From NCBI RefSeq assembly GCF_016859285.1, contig NC_053411.1, positions 6,607,501 through 6,671,500 of the forward strand: a stretch of DNA of 64,000 bases. The letters run 5' to 3'. This DNA comes from Xiphias gladius (taxonomy: Eukaryota > Chordata > Actinopteri > Istiophoriformes > Xiphiidae). The position numbers were made by a program, and so were the translations under genes. The notes beneath the pieces were generated by a model. It did no database searches. It saw only the letters and a list, made by a program, of their open reading frames with translations, and was not told the DNA's origin. The first letter of the stretch is position 1, and each line of letters begins with the position of its first letter. Positions 32,297 to 42,536 of the stretch are shown here, one piece after another.

Positions 32297-32507
32297 AAGC
32301 TACTATATTAAGTGTGCACGTATGAAGCTGCCCGCAAAACCCCTGAAGTGCTCATTTAATTTTTTTTTTCCCCCTCTTCAGGTATGAGAAGAGTGGCAAC
32401 TTCTCTGCAGAAGGTAATTTGAACTCATCTTTAGTAATTTCAGTTTGTTCAGCAACTTTTGTTTTATAGATCATCCTTAAATTGGCTCTATTGTTCAGAA
32501 GCTCAGT

Positions 32508-32587
32508 GTGCTGCAGTGATGAATCCTTGAACTCTCTCTTACTGAATCAGCCTTTGAAGAAACTTCTTTACCAGATTCTGAGTAGCA
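32508..32587 (+). ncRNA. snord26: Box C/D snoRNA SNORD26 (U26), copy 2
   Basis: C box GTGATGA is at 32516-32522 and D box CTGA at 32578-32581. The same guide, CTTGAACTCTCTC, precedes a D' ACTGA. The 3' half (GAAGAAACTTCTTTACCAGA) parallels copy 1 (GAGGAAACTTAATCTTTCAA). The terminal stem uses GTGCTGC and GTAGCAT. It lies in the next intron of the host. Confidence 0.85.
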
Positions 32588-32767
32588 TATGGGCTCCACC
32601 ATCAAAAATGTAAAACACAATCATGGTTATTTTTGTCTGAGTGCTTCATGGTTGAAATGAGATCTTGCTCTAGATGGTTAATGTCTGTATCAAAGATGAA
32701 CAAGAGTGATGGATTTGACTTAGACTAAAGCTAAAAGTAATAAAGTTCCACAAGGGCCCATCTTGAT

Positions 32768-32828
32768 CTGGTTTCAAACAGACAAGCATGTGCCTAACTT
32801 TAGTGATGCAAAATTTTTATTCTGATCA
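32768..32828 (+). ncRNA. Decayed extra copy of SNORD27 (U27)
   Basis: AGACAAGCATGTGCCTAACT resembles the guide of the better copy at 33002-33068. AGTGATG (C') and TCTGAT (D) are still present. The C box reads TTGATCT and the D' box reads CCTAA instead of CTGA, so assembly with fibrillarin is doubtful. The guide keeps pairing to 18S CATATGCTTGTC with one G-U wobble. It shares an intron with SNORD26 copy 2, although one snoRNA per intron is the rule. Probably a pseudogene. Confidence 0.6.
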
Positions 32829-32998
32829 GCCTTGCTAATCTGAAACCCCAATTTTACCTGTCAGTTCTTGGTTTACCACTGATTTTTCTTTTGCAGGCTA
32901 TGCTGCGGTATCCTTTCACTTTACAGCTCAAAGCAGCTGTAAAGCGCACTGAGGTGAGAAGACCAACTTATTGCAGGCATTTATTCAGTAGCTGCGGT

Positions 32999-33069
32999 AT
33001 TAACATGATGATTTATTAATGACAAGCATATGCCTGAATAAAGTGATGTCATTTTATAATCTGATTACC
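32999..33069 (+). ncRNA. snord27: Box C/D snoRNA SNORD27 (U27)
   Basis: C box ATGATGA is at 33005-33011, D' CCTGAA follows the guide, and D box CTGA is at 33061-33064. ATGACAAGCATATG matches human U27 and is complementary to CATATGCTTGTC near the 18S 5' end (human A27). C' AGTGATG is also clear. Confidence 0.92.
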
Positions 33070-33375
33070 TTTTTTAGTTGAGCCAACTGAAAATGTTTAA
33101 TTCTTAATATGATTTGCTTATTGGTGTTTCTCTACTGTAATTATTAGGCATTTGAGGAAGGATGCTCCCTTGAAATCTCAAGATGTAAGTTTGTTTTTGT
33201 ATAAATTTTTAAAGTTCTATCAGAAATGCCTTTTTTAATGCAGTATTTTTGAAATGCAGACCAATCTCTCAGCACTTGAGCTACTGTCAGCCCATTTAAT
33301 GCACTTAACTTTGGCAGTAACACAAATATTCCCAGTTTCCCCACAATGTTAAGTCAATGGAAAAGGTGTTTCTGA

Positions 33376-33466
33376 CTGTTTGAAGGGATGAAATGGGGTA
33401 ATACCCATCAAACGCCTGGACGACTAATGTCACATGGCAGTTTGTCACCAAAGCACTGATCAGACA
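33376..33466 (+). ncRNA. Possible unassigned box C/D snoRNA
   Basis: GGGATGA at 33385-33391 has one mismatch to the C box consensus, and CTGA at 33456-33459 could be a D box. TCTGA and TCAGA outside them could pair. It occupies the intron where SNORD28 would stand by order. However, I do not see a guide complementary to the expected SNORD28 target on 18S, so this is weak. Confidence 0.3.
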
Positions 33467-33663
33467 TTTGACCCTTGATATACCACAAAAGGTTATGGTT
33501 GAACTCTACTCAACTTTACGCCACTTTCTCTTGCAGGGCCTTTTTGATTGGATACTTGAAGAGGAAAGCATTCAATGAAGTCTCCTGGTACTTTTTTTTT
33601 TTTTCCTCACTTAGTCCTTGTTTTAAAGTATATCTAAAGACTACATATCCTTTCACAATGCAG

Positions 33664-33730
33664 TTCCAATGATGATGAATCTTAGCTCACTTTGATCCGA
33701 TGTGAAACGACTAGAACATCTGAGCAACTG
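33664..33730 (+). ncRNA. snord29: Box C/D snoRNA SNORD29 (U29)
   Basis: ATGATGAATC (C box 33672-33678) is followed by TTAGCTCACTTTGATCCGA, close to human U29 (CTAGCTCACTATGACCGA as I remember it). D box CTGA is at 33720-33723. CAGTT and AACTG flank it as a short stem. Confidence 0.85.
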
Positions 33731-34040
33731 CATTTATTAACAACATCTGTCAACTTTGACTTAAAAATTACTTGTTAATTTGCTTTTAATGCTGCAATTT
33801 TAGTTTAAGCATTCTGCTATAAATATAGCAACTTGATCAGTGGCATGATCTATGTAACTAATTATTTATTTCAGACAATTTAGAAATGAACTGTGGTTTC
33901 TTCTGAATATGTAGTAAGTAAACTTGTCTTCTGACAACAGATGATTCATTGACCACTTCAGCAACATGACTAAGCTGTTCTAGTTGAAGGTAAGATGTTA
34001 ACACACACCTATGGAAATGTTACCAAAATCTCTTAATTCC

Positions 34041-34121
34041 AGACATTTTGAAAATGATGATATATATTTGGAATCTCGTTCGTCTGAACTGCTGTTGAGA
34101 AATGGAATATCTGACGTCTGT
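34041..34121 (+). ncRNA. snord30: Box C/D snoRNA SNORD30 (U30)
   Basis: C box ATGATGA is at 34054-34060, D' CTGA at 34084-34087 and D box CTGA at 34111-34114. The guide GGAATCTCGTTCG is the one in human U30; its last nine bases are complementary to 18S CGAACGAGA (human A1383 region). ACTGCTGTTGAGA after D' also matches U30. Confidence 0.9.
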
Positions 34122-34268
34122 GAATGTAAACAGTTGCTAGTATGAATTTAGTCACCCTTTTTTGCTTGGACCTGACAGTATCTTGTCTGTTACAGGTACT
34201 TGTTTGGAAGATCTTTTCTCGAGGGTGTCTGGCCAGGTGAGCGAGTCCTTTGCATATACTCTTGTCAG

Positions 34269-34304
<36 letters not shown>

Positions 34305-34617
34305 ATAAAGGGCAGGTTCAGTTTTTCATAAGTCTTACAACTATGGTCAGGTGCCCATATGAATATTGAAATTCGCATTACTTGCTGTAGCCACATAATT
34401 TCAAAGACTTTTGAATGTATTAATGCAAAATGAGGACTTTGTCACATCACTTACATTGGAAGCACATTAAGGAGGGATCTTTTAATGGCTAGTATGAACA
34501 GAAGAAACGATTACAGCAAGTGAAATCTCTTCCAGTGTTCATAAGGCACCTGACTGTATCATTAAGATGAAGGCCTTTTTTTTTTAAAAGTGGCAAACAA
34601 CGGCTCTGTTACACCCA

Positions 34618-34750
34618 GTTTCCTTCATGATGACACCCGCACATGTCTTACGCCTTGTGTCAATGCCAGACCTGAAAAGGTGAACCCACTGGTGTGACCT
34701 TGGCAATAAGGGGAAGACCCGTTGGGGTTACCAACAGTCTGAATGGAAAC
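34618..34750 (+). ncRNA. snord22: Box C/D snoRNA SNORD22 (U22)
   Basis: C box ATGATGA is at 34627-34633 and D box CTGA at 34739-34742, closed by GTTTCC/GGAAAC (34618-34623 with 34745-34750). Its length, about 133 nt, is unusually long for the class but like human U22 (about 125). The internal CACATGTCTTA and CCTGAAAAGGTGAACCCACT match human U22. U22 is required for 18S rRNA processing rather than for methylation. Confidence 0.93.
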
Positions 34751-35003
34751 GATCTCAAAACGGATTGGGGAAACAAATTGAGTGGAATTAAAATTCTAAT
34801 TTTTCAGATTTGATGATTTTAATCTCAGGCCCATTTTTAGAAGACAAACATGAACCAACTAGATGTAGTATGACTTTAACCTTTTATTCTTAACATTTAA
34901 GGTTGCTATTAATGCTGACGGGGGGACAAGGAGGTCATCAGGATTGACAGATCTTGTCCCAGAGTTGAGGTAGGTATCTGGTGCAGTTACTGACGATTAT
35001 TAC

Positions 35004-35076
35004 GTAGAGGTGATGAGTTTCTATTACCGCCCCAGTCTGAGAGTTTGTGACTGATTGGTATCCCCTCTGATCACAC
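35004..35076 (+). ncRNA. snord31: Box C/D snoRNA SNORD31 (U31), copy 1
   Basis: C box GTGATGA is at 35010-35016, D' CTGA at 35037-35040 and D box CTGA at 35067-35070. The guide TACCGCCCCAGT is complementary to 28S ACTGGGGCGGTA (human G4166 region). The D-side half is GTGACTGATTGGTATCCCCT. Confidence 0.93.
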
Positions 35077-36244
35077 AAGTTTTTAGAGAGAACTTGTCAG
35101 TCACACTAATGAAACTGTATTGACTTACCGTTTTCACTTGTTGTAGGTTTTGAAGATACTCCCTCTTCAGCTGTTGGGAACATCATCAGACACCTGGGAC
35201 TGTGCTACAGGTAAATGAGCAAATGTGCATATATTTGACATTTCTGGGAGTGTGGAAATGATGACATGTTACCCATCCAGTCAAGGGGCTGGGTCTACAC
35301 TTAACCCATCCCTTAACTCCTAGAGCTGGGCCTCTACTCCTGTTGCCCTAGTATGGCACTGAGGACCCTGACACCCCCCCCCCTCCAGGTGTAAGGTGAC
35401 CTGCTTGGAGTTCTGATGGAGTGTGAGAGCTGGCTGTGAAGGCATGACTGAGACACCACTACTGATCACATTCCTGAAGCAAAATCCTACATTGCTGTAA
35501 ACGGAGAACCTAATGAAGGAATAGGGTGCTCTGAAGAGTGATAAAATGAGCAGGACATCTGTCATTTTATCAGCAAATAATGTACTACTCTTTAATTTTT
35601 TTTTTTTTTTTTTTTGGTGCTTTTGTAATGAATTGTACCTTAACTGACAACCCTTGCTGCTGAATTTAAAGTCTGTAAAAGTTGAATTAGGTAACAGGTT
35701 TGGAATGAAAATGTGTCCTGGCAAAGAAATGCAATACTGAGTAATAGAAAAAGGACAAATAACAATGTGGCGCAATTTTATAAAATTTTTAATGCAAAGG
35801 GTTCAATACCCAAAAATGACTTACATGGCACCTAAACAGCCCAAGGGATTTTAAAACCATTAGAATGGCCAAAGCAATTTAAAACTTACTTGATGACTTA
35901 ACAAGTCAAGTAATTATAACAAAACATTAGCAGCTAAAGAGATCACTTTTTCTGCAGCAATGATGCAGATTGAACGACATAATTTTGATTTAACTGCTGA
36001 AGGTTGAAAGTGGGCAAATGCATATAAAGTTTGGTACAATGTAAAATAGTTGTGTAGTTATCCCACGAAACTGAACTTTTTGTTCTAACAATTTAATCTT
36101 CCACCCCCCAGGTCGAGCCATGTGCAGTGCTTACTGTCAGCCAATACTGGTGAGTAATATTGTAGTTTGAATTGGGACACGTTGAGGTTTCAGAATGTGA
36201 ATCCTTTGGGGTTTTTTTTGTTTTGTTTTTTTTTAAGTCTGAAA

Positions 36245-36318
36245 GTTGAAGTGATGAGTTTCTAATTACCGCCCCAGTCTGAGAATTCATGACTGATTGG
36301 TATCCCCTCTGATCATAA
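36245..36318 (+). ncRNA. snord31: Box C/D snoRNA SNORD31 (U31), copy 2
   Basis: C box GTGATGA is at 36251-36257 and D box CTGA at 36309-36312, with the same guide as copy 1. From CCGCCCCAGT to the base after the D box it is identical to copy 3. It lies in the intron between exons 36112-36149 and 36381-36435. Confidence 0.92.
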
Positions 36319-36480
36319 GACTAAAAGCTTTAGGCTCTTTGTGTTTAGACAAATTTATAAACTGTATTTTCATGTTTCAGGTCAAATCAGCATCCAAGTC
36401 TCTCTGGAATTCTGCCCACTGCTTTGGAGTGTGTGGTAAGAATTAAACTTTATATTTATATAGATATAATTTTGTTTCAT

Positions 36481-36553
36481 CTGGAAGTGATGAGTTATTT
36501 TTACCGCCCCAGTCTGAGAATTCATGACTGATTGGTATCCCCTCTGATCAAAA
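36481..36553 (+). ncRNA. snord31: Box C/D snoRNA SNORD31 (U31), copy 3
   Basis: C box GTGATGA is at 36487-36493 and D box CTGA at 36544-36547. The guide TACCGCCCCAGT is unchanged. It lies in the last intron of the host, before the exon at 36650. Confidence 0.92.
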
Positions 36554-36865
36554 CTAATTTAACATTTTCAGTCACACATGGTAAGGGTGTTTTTTTTTTT
36601 TTTTTTTTTTTTTTGCCAACCATTTCTAAGATGTCGTCTTGTTTTGCAGAGTTTGGCCAGAACTTCGACGCCATCACGAAGATAATCAGTCACTGTATTC
36701 TTCCAAGATTACTACAGTTAAGTTTCTGTAGAGCTCAAGGGATGTGTCCGGAATACTTTAATTTACAGAAACATAATCCAGCAATTGACAATGTATCCAG
36801 CAAACTATGCTGTGGATTTGTTTTTGGGACAGCTGTGAAAATGTAATAAAGCATAAATTTTTCAG

Positions 36866-37852
36866 TTAAGCTTATTTTGTTTGGTGTAAATTTGTATAGT
36901 GTCATTGAGCTCATCACAGTTCCTGATAAAGGCAAAAGCTTTTTGCACTCAGAATTAAGAAATGGGAGAATTAGAAATTGCCAAATAGTGATCTTTGTAA
37001 ATGCTATGACAAGCTAGAGTTTTCAATATCAGCCCATAATAATAATGACTAATAATTTCAGCTCTAATAGTAAAGTGTCCAGTGCATTTAGTCTACTTCC
37101 AATCCTCCTCGTTCAGTGAATCAGTGGGAGATTTGACATCAGCTGTAGTTCATCCAATTTTAAGAGGGTTTTAGTATTGTCACAGTCGGCATGAAGTGTT
37201 TCATATAGAGAAATGAACATTGTATGACTAAGGAGTTATACAGTCAAGATGCTTTGAAATGATTGGCATCTGACCTTCGGGTCACATTTACCTAGAAAGG
37301 GGCATCACCATAGAACACAACCCTTAGAAAACCTGTGTTTTGGCATAGTCCCACCCCACTAAAAATGGAACAGCTATACTATGCAGCATTGTACATCAGA
37401 ATATAACATGTTAAAGGATGTTACCTGTGCATGCCCTGGGTAACAATGACATCTTTACTGAGTAGGCATTTAAATTTATTAAAAAGACAGCGAGGCACCA
37501 CCAGAGTATAAGTGTCATTACATTGCATGCATACAGTTGTTTATCAACAAATGTAAGGTTTCAGTATGTTTGAAACCACCTGTTAGTTTTAAATTCTCCC
37601 AGTTTATCTCCCCCTCGCCATAAATTTGGATCTATTGCCTGTGTCAACATAAAATGAGAAAATATAAAAGCCATGTTTGATTTTAGTGGTCATTGGTCAG
37701 TGACAGCACCGTTGTCTGCAGATCTAGTGACTGCAAACAGCAGGTGATGGAACAAAAGTACTTATTGAATTTTTTCTTTTGATACTTCTGAGTTTGATAG
37801 TCCAAAAATGAGCCTGGAGTTATGTCAGAGCTCGCTATACATGACAGGTGCG

Positions 37853-37884
<32 letters not shown>

Positions 37885-37901
37885 GGGACACGAGCACACA
37901 T
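36866..37901 (-). other. arl2: Gap between snoRNA host and arl2, including the arl2 3' UTR
   Basis: The two genes converge here. TTTATT at 37475-37480 is an AATAAA on -, and would give arl2 a 3' UTR of roughly 430 nt. A long T run (37854-37878) lies just after the arl2 stop. No other gene is seen. Confidence 0.4.
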
Positions 37902-40900
37902 TCAGTCAGCTGTGAAGATCCTCGCAGAAATATCGTCTAATAGCCAGTCCACCCCAGCTAACAGATTCTCTCCTGTTACTGCACTGCAACCAATGATGCA
38001 CCAGTGATGACTTTTAATCTCACCTAGAGCCAGTGCCTGCAGGAACAAAACAAGAAAGTGATGTACACTTTTGGAAAACTGAAGTGTGATATAACGAATT
38101 TGAATCAGTTCTATTACGATTGTAATCCATTACATTAGTTAAATACAGTAAGGAATCATTGCAATGTATGTGTTTAAGTCTCACCTCTCGTATCGCCTCT
38201 TTTGACAGTGCTCCTGGTAAGTCCTGCTTGTTGGCAAAAACCAGCAGTGTCGCACCAGCTAACCTCTGCAGGGAGGAGAGGATGAGGACAGAATGATACC
38301 GGACATGTTACGAACAAATAATCACTGACGTGCTAACGGCAGCTTGATACTCTCCTGAACTTGAAAATAGAGCACTATTTGGATTTCACACTGGTTTTCT
38401 GAGTGTTTACTCCTCCAGAAATTGTTTTCAGGAATGAGACATGTTGCTCAAATTAAACTCAGATTGATGGAATGTCACAGTAAGATGAAATCTCTTAACT
38501 ATCTGCTACTACAGCAAAGACAAACCATTCAGTGTCATATTTATAGAGATGGTCGTCGGGGTTAGTGAGTAACTGCCAGTTTCATGTATCCAGGAACCCA
38601 CTTCTCTGATCTAAAAAATACTGCAAGCCCATTAAATATTACACTCATACCCTCTGTGTAGATTCCTACCAGGTTATCCTTGAAAAAGTAACCACTAAAC
38701 CCTATGAGCTTCCTTATATAGAGTTTCTGCAGTGTTCATCCAATTAAGACTTTTTTTTAATACCACAAAGTATTTCAATACCTTTTTCACAGTCACACCA
38801 ATCAAAATTACAGAAAACAATAAGGCCTACAATTATTTATGAATTTACTGACATATGTTTTTGTCAGTACTGCGGTACGGCATTCCCTTGTAATATAATC
38901 AATTAACATGACCTCTACCCCTACTGAACAGGCATGCAGGGGTCAGGGGTCAGTCACTGATAATATTTCTTTTATAAAAGTCAGAGCTCGGTTAAGACTA
39001 CAAAGACAGGCAAAACTATCCCAAAGAGAGACAAAATGTCTTTGTGGTCATTTTGTCTTTCTGTCTAGGGGGTGGCTTTACTTGGACCCAGATAATAAGG
39101 AGAAATTAACCAATTAAAAAATAAATAATTCAAAATTCATTAAAGTTTTTTACTGAAATCGATACTTTGTCTATTTTGAGTAGTAACTGTCTCCTGGCAG
39201 CTCAAAGTTGTACCTAATGTTATGGTCTACTGCAGGCAAAAAAAAAATATTCAAGACCTTCACAAATGAAATTTGATATTTTAATACCTCCTAAGGCCCC
39301 TTATAGGGGACTGAATTCATCCTGCAGATACCGTTATGGCACCAGTGTGTATAATTTAGTATACCTCCTCCAGCAGCAGTGCACCGAGTTCCCGCCTGCA
39401 GTCCTCCAGTCTGAGTCTGTCTGCACTGTCCACCACCCACACCAGCCCATCTGTGCTCTCAAAGTAGTTCCTCCAGTAGGAACGCAGTGACTTCTGACCT
39501 CCTACATCCCAAATATTCAATTTAAACCTAGAAAACACACAGAGAGACAAGAACATGAGGTCTGTGGAGTAAGACTGGAAAAATGTAGCTTGACAACGGA
39601 CCCTGGCTAGGAAAAATACAGGAAGCCTGACTGTGGAAAAACGGGGGGTCCTATAAAAAAAAAAAAACAATTTTGGCAACTGATACTTTACCTAATCAGT
39701 ACATATCCATGTTTTTTCCTCGGTGTTTAAGTCAAGTAATCAATTTTGACAGTTACAATACTGTGCTACTGTTTTAGGCACTTTGGATGTTTATATTTCT
39801 TATCCGTAACCAGCAGGGAGGTGTCTGATCGGTCCTATATTCATTTTGCAGTGTGACAACGGGCTCAAACACGCAGCCAAAGGCATTGGGAACTGTCTCA
39901 AGAGACAGGAGTCCTGCACCAGATGGTCTGGCCCCCCGCACAGAGCCCCGATCTCAACATCATGGAGCCAGCCTGGGACTACTTGAAGAGACAGAAGACA
40001 CTGAGGCAAGTTCTCCAAGATGCCTGGACCCAAGTACCTTAGAAAGACAGCGCACAAGTGTACCTAGGAGAACTGGTGCTGTATGAAGGTCATTGAAAAA
40101 TTAAAACCATTCTGGACATTATTTTTGAAAGCACCCTCACTTTACTTTTGGTGCCTAAAACCTTTGCACAGTACTGTATGTTTGGGGACCATATGAGGGA
40201 CTTTTTGCGAGACAAACACAAAGCACCGATTGCCCTCAATGTTTTAAGAAACTGCACCAGTATTTCAGAAAATGTCTTTGAGCAATGGGCCTTTTTCCTG
40301 CCACGTATCATTTCGTGACTTAGGAGAAGCTGTTCTCCACCTAGACTCTGTCTAAATACCTGCAATGGAAATGACCTCTTGAGAAACTCTGCAGGATGTG
40401 TGATGTAAGGTAGAAAAAAAACATTCCTGTATGAATGAGTGTGATCTCATGCTGTAATTCTGCTGTGTGTGTGTGTGTGTGTGTGTGTGTTACCCCCTGT
40501 GCTCCAGCGTTTTGATGTTGAAGCCCAGGGTCGGGGAGATGGTGCTGATGTCCTCGCCGTTAAACTTCTTCAGGATGGTCGTCTTTCCCGCGTTGTCCAG
40601 GCCTCTGCACGAGCCGGGTTAAAGAATAAACTCGCCTGACGCACCGGACTATTGAATAGTTCATTACCGACAGCTTAACTGCCACTTACTGCTAGTCCAC
40701 CTACGGTGCTCCATGGCTAGCAAGGTAGCATGATACAGCACAAAAGGCAGAGATCAAACTTCCCAATCACAAGACCGGACATGATCTAAACATAATCGGC
40801 TATAAACGGCTGCTCTTGGTTCTTCTGTTATTGACGCAGGTAAAGTTATGGTAACGTTACTACATGAATGCTACTTTGTTCCCAGCTAAGCTAGTAAACC

Positions 40901-40982
40901 GTTACAGACAAGGATACAACATCAGAAGCCTCATCTCCCGCTCCTTCTGCTTCATCTTCTTCAAAATCGTCAGCAAACCCAT
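37902..40982 (-). CDS. arl2: ADP-ribosylation factor-like protein 2
   Basis: ARL2 is a small GTPase that works with tubulin cofactors C, D and E in tubulin folding and with PDE6D/BART effectors. Five coding exons on - are 40918-40982, 40494-40604, 39365-39527, 38185-38265 and 37902-38036. They total 555 nt and encode 184 residues, exactly the family length. The start [20 protein letters not shown] matches. The P-loop GLDNAGKT is at 23-30, switch [12 protein letters not shown] follows, WDVGGQ is at 65-70 with the catalytic Q70, NKQD is at 125-128, and [10 protein letters not shown] near the C-terminus is the G5 motif. The gene ends in RIFTAD. Intron 2 holds a Tc1-like remnant. All introns are GT-AG on the coding strand, and the gene appears intact. 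Confidence 0.98.
39754..40179 (+). mobile_element. Internally deleted Tc1/mariner DNA transposon
   Basis: The ends are inverted repeats: TACAATACTGTGC...TTTTAGGCAC at 39754 and GTGCCTAAAA...GCACAGTACTGTA ending near 40178, each next to TA as expected for Tc1/mariner target sites. Inside, about 39945-40040, the frame [16 protein letters not shown] is the C-terminal DDE-region motif of Tc1-like transposases (usually SPDLNPIE-x-x-W). Only about 425 bp remain of an element normally above 1.2 kb, so it cannot move by itself. It lies in arl2 intron 2, in opposite orientation to the gene. Confidence 0.8.
40466..40490. repeat. (GT)n microsatellite at the arl2 exon 2 donor
   Basis: About 12 GT units end 3 bases before the splice donor of arl2 exon 2 (on -). 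Confidence 0.9.
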
Positions 40983-41121
40983 CGCAGCGCTGTCCCGCTG
41001 CCGTTATTGAAATAGATACTTTTACAGATTTACGGTTTAATATGAAAGATGTTCGGTATCCATGAGCAGCATCGCGTTGTAGGAAGCAATTGTAACTCTA
41101 ATCCCGCCTCGCCTAGCCACC

Positions 41122-41188
41122 GATTGGTCTTTTTGGTGAAGAGCGAACGTTGATTGGTTTTGGTAAACGTTCGAAGCCGGTTGATTGG
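41122..41188 (-). promoter_or_regulatory. arl2: Three evenly spaced CCAAT boxes upstream of arl2
   Basis: GATTGG occurs at 41122-41127, 41152-41157 and 41183-41188, that is CCAATC on the arl2 strand, 140-206 bp before the start codon. The spacing of 30 and 31 bp is about three helical turns, typical of NF-Y-bound promoters. No TATA box is seen. Binding is inferred. Confidence 0.6.
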
Positions 41189-41249
41189 TCAGCGATTATC
41201 TTAAGGTGTGGCCGTGCTGTAGAGGAGCTGCGCGTTTGTGTGTGTTCGG

Positions 41250-42500
41250 TGCCCCCGTGTGTCCGTTGCGAGAATAACATTTAAGGCAGTGAGGAGATGT
41301 TCGTACTGTCGAAGCTTGTCTCTAAAAATATGCAGAAAAAAAAGACGGACGTGTCTCCAAAAATAAAAACTGAATACATGCAGTATACGATCATATAGTT
41401 GATGCAATTTTCATAGAATAGAAAACATGCTATGCATTCAGCCAGGAGGGTGCGAAATGTTCATTCTTCACCTCGGAAATAGTAGTTTGACAAAACGATA
41501 TTAACTGTAACCCTTTCGGTCCCTGTCGGAAGAAAAATCCAGGAGAGCCAGTTGAAAACTCCAGGAAAAGCTAGTAAATGGACAATGTGTGTTTAAAAAA
41601 AAAATGGATTAGTTCATTGAATTCAGTCAAGTACTTTATTTCAGTATAGTATTTTACAGAGTGCAGCAAAATTGGGTGTGACTTCATCACTGAAAATATA
41701 TCATGCCACAAAGTGAAGCTACTACAACTTGTTTTTGACAGAGGGCTGGAACAGAGTTTGGACAATCTGGCATTGACTTTATAAGAATTTATCTTAACCT
41801 CCTCCTACAGATGTCCTACAAACCATTTTATTTTTCAAACTTTCCTCATTCATAAAAAAACAAACAAAACAAAACAAACTTTTTCCCACACATCTTTTCA
41901 GCTTAGTTTACACGCAGTGTCAGAGAATAGAATTAAGGCTGTGGGAATGAAACTCATACCTAAGACGGGAGTTACAGCTGTGGGAGGGCTGGGACGTCTT
42001 TCACGCCGCCGCCAGATTTCGGAGCCATTGTTTGGCGCGGTAAGTGAACACGTTGCTGTAGGACAAGTCTACGAGAAGAAAAAAAGGGACAGTTTTAATG
42101 GAGAAAAGTCAAATATTACTTGTGCCATAAATTACCAAAGTCACTGCTGGGAATCGGCAGAATCTGTTGGCGGCCCTCTGGGGGCTTAGCTGTCAGTTTC
42201 CCGTTAGAAGCGCTTTCAGAAACTCCCTGCACCCACGCTCCTAATATGGTCATCGGCTCAGGGCTGTTCCGGTCTCAAATCGTCTGTTTCATTCAATATT
42301 TACGGTGCCTTCACGTGCTATCGAACATATTCGGCTAGGAGTCATACTCTAGTTGAAGACACATTCGCAATCGGACAACGTAGCTGATTGACACTAAGGG
42401 AATAATGCACTTTTATATCAGTTACCAACAGTGGCCGCTTGAAAAGGCTGTTTTCTTTTAATCACCGGGTCAACGCCGGAACGTTTCTGCTTTCTAAGCG
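41250..42500. other. Region between arl2 promoter and batf2 5' region
   Basis: Mostly unique AT-rich DNA. A CG-rich segment (about 42001-42039) ends in GCGCG followed by GTAAGT, so it may be a non-coding first exon of batf2. No coding sequence is recognised. Confidence 0.35.
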
Positions 42501-42523
42501 CTTCAGTGTAGCGACACGGGCTC

Positions 42524-42536
42524 GGAAAGTGAAACT
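42524..42536 (+). promoter_or_regulatory. batf2: Interferon-stimulated response element-like site 1
   Basis: GGAAAGTGAAACT fits the ISRE consensus GAAANNGAAACT exactly. It lies 477 bp before the batf2 start codon. IRF/ISGF3 binding is inferred from sequence. Confidence 0.6.

Larger units (their letters stand above)
31437..36865 (+). ncRNA. snhg1: Multi-intron non-coding snoRNA host gene (UHG/SNHG1-like)
   Basis: The gene's product is its introns: nearly every one holds a box C/D snoRNA processed from the spliced-out lariat. Exons supported by splice consensus are about 31437-31462, 32079-32112, 32382-32413, 32897-32953, 33148-33184, 33537-33587, 33875-33989 (start uncertain; 33951 possible), 34196-34236, 34902-34969, 35147-35210, 36112-36149, 36381-36435 and a last exon from 36650. 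AATAAA is at 36845-36850. The exons are short and share no long reading frame, so the spliced RNA is non-coding. SNORD22, 25, 26, 27, 29, 30 and 31 are the set carried by mammalian SNHG1. The pyrimidine-rich start suggests growth-linked TOP control. The intron at 35211-36111 contains no snoRNA I can support. Confidence 0.9.

Noticed and set aside
35258-35370. Possible box C/D snoRNA in the 35211-36111 intron
   Set aside because: ATGATGA at 35258 has no partner D box at a plausible distance with a terminal stem, and no rRNA-like guide is seen.
35320-35775. 151-residue frame on - within the snoRNA host
   Set aside because: It includes a lysine run from a T tract and lies in an intron; no family likeness.
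35962-36010. Short C/D-like pair (ATGATGC ... CTGA)
   Set aside because: Too short, with no stem and no recognisable guide; likely chance in AT-rich intron.
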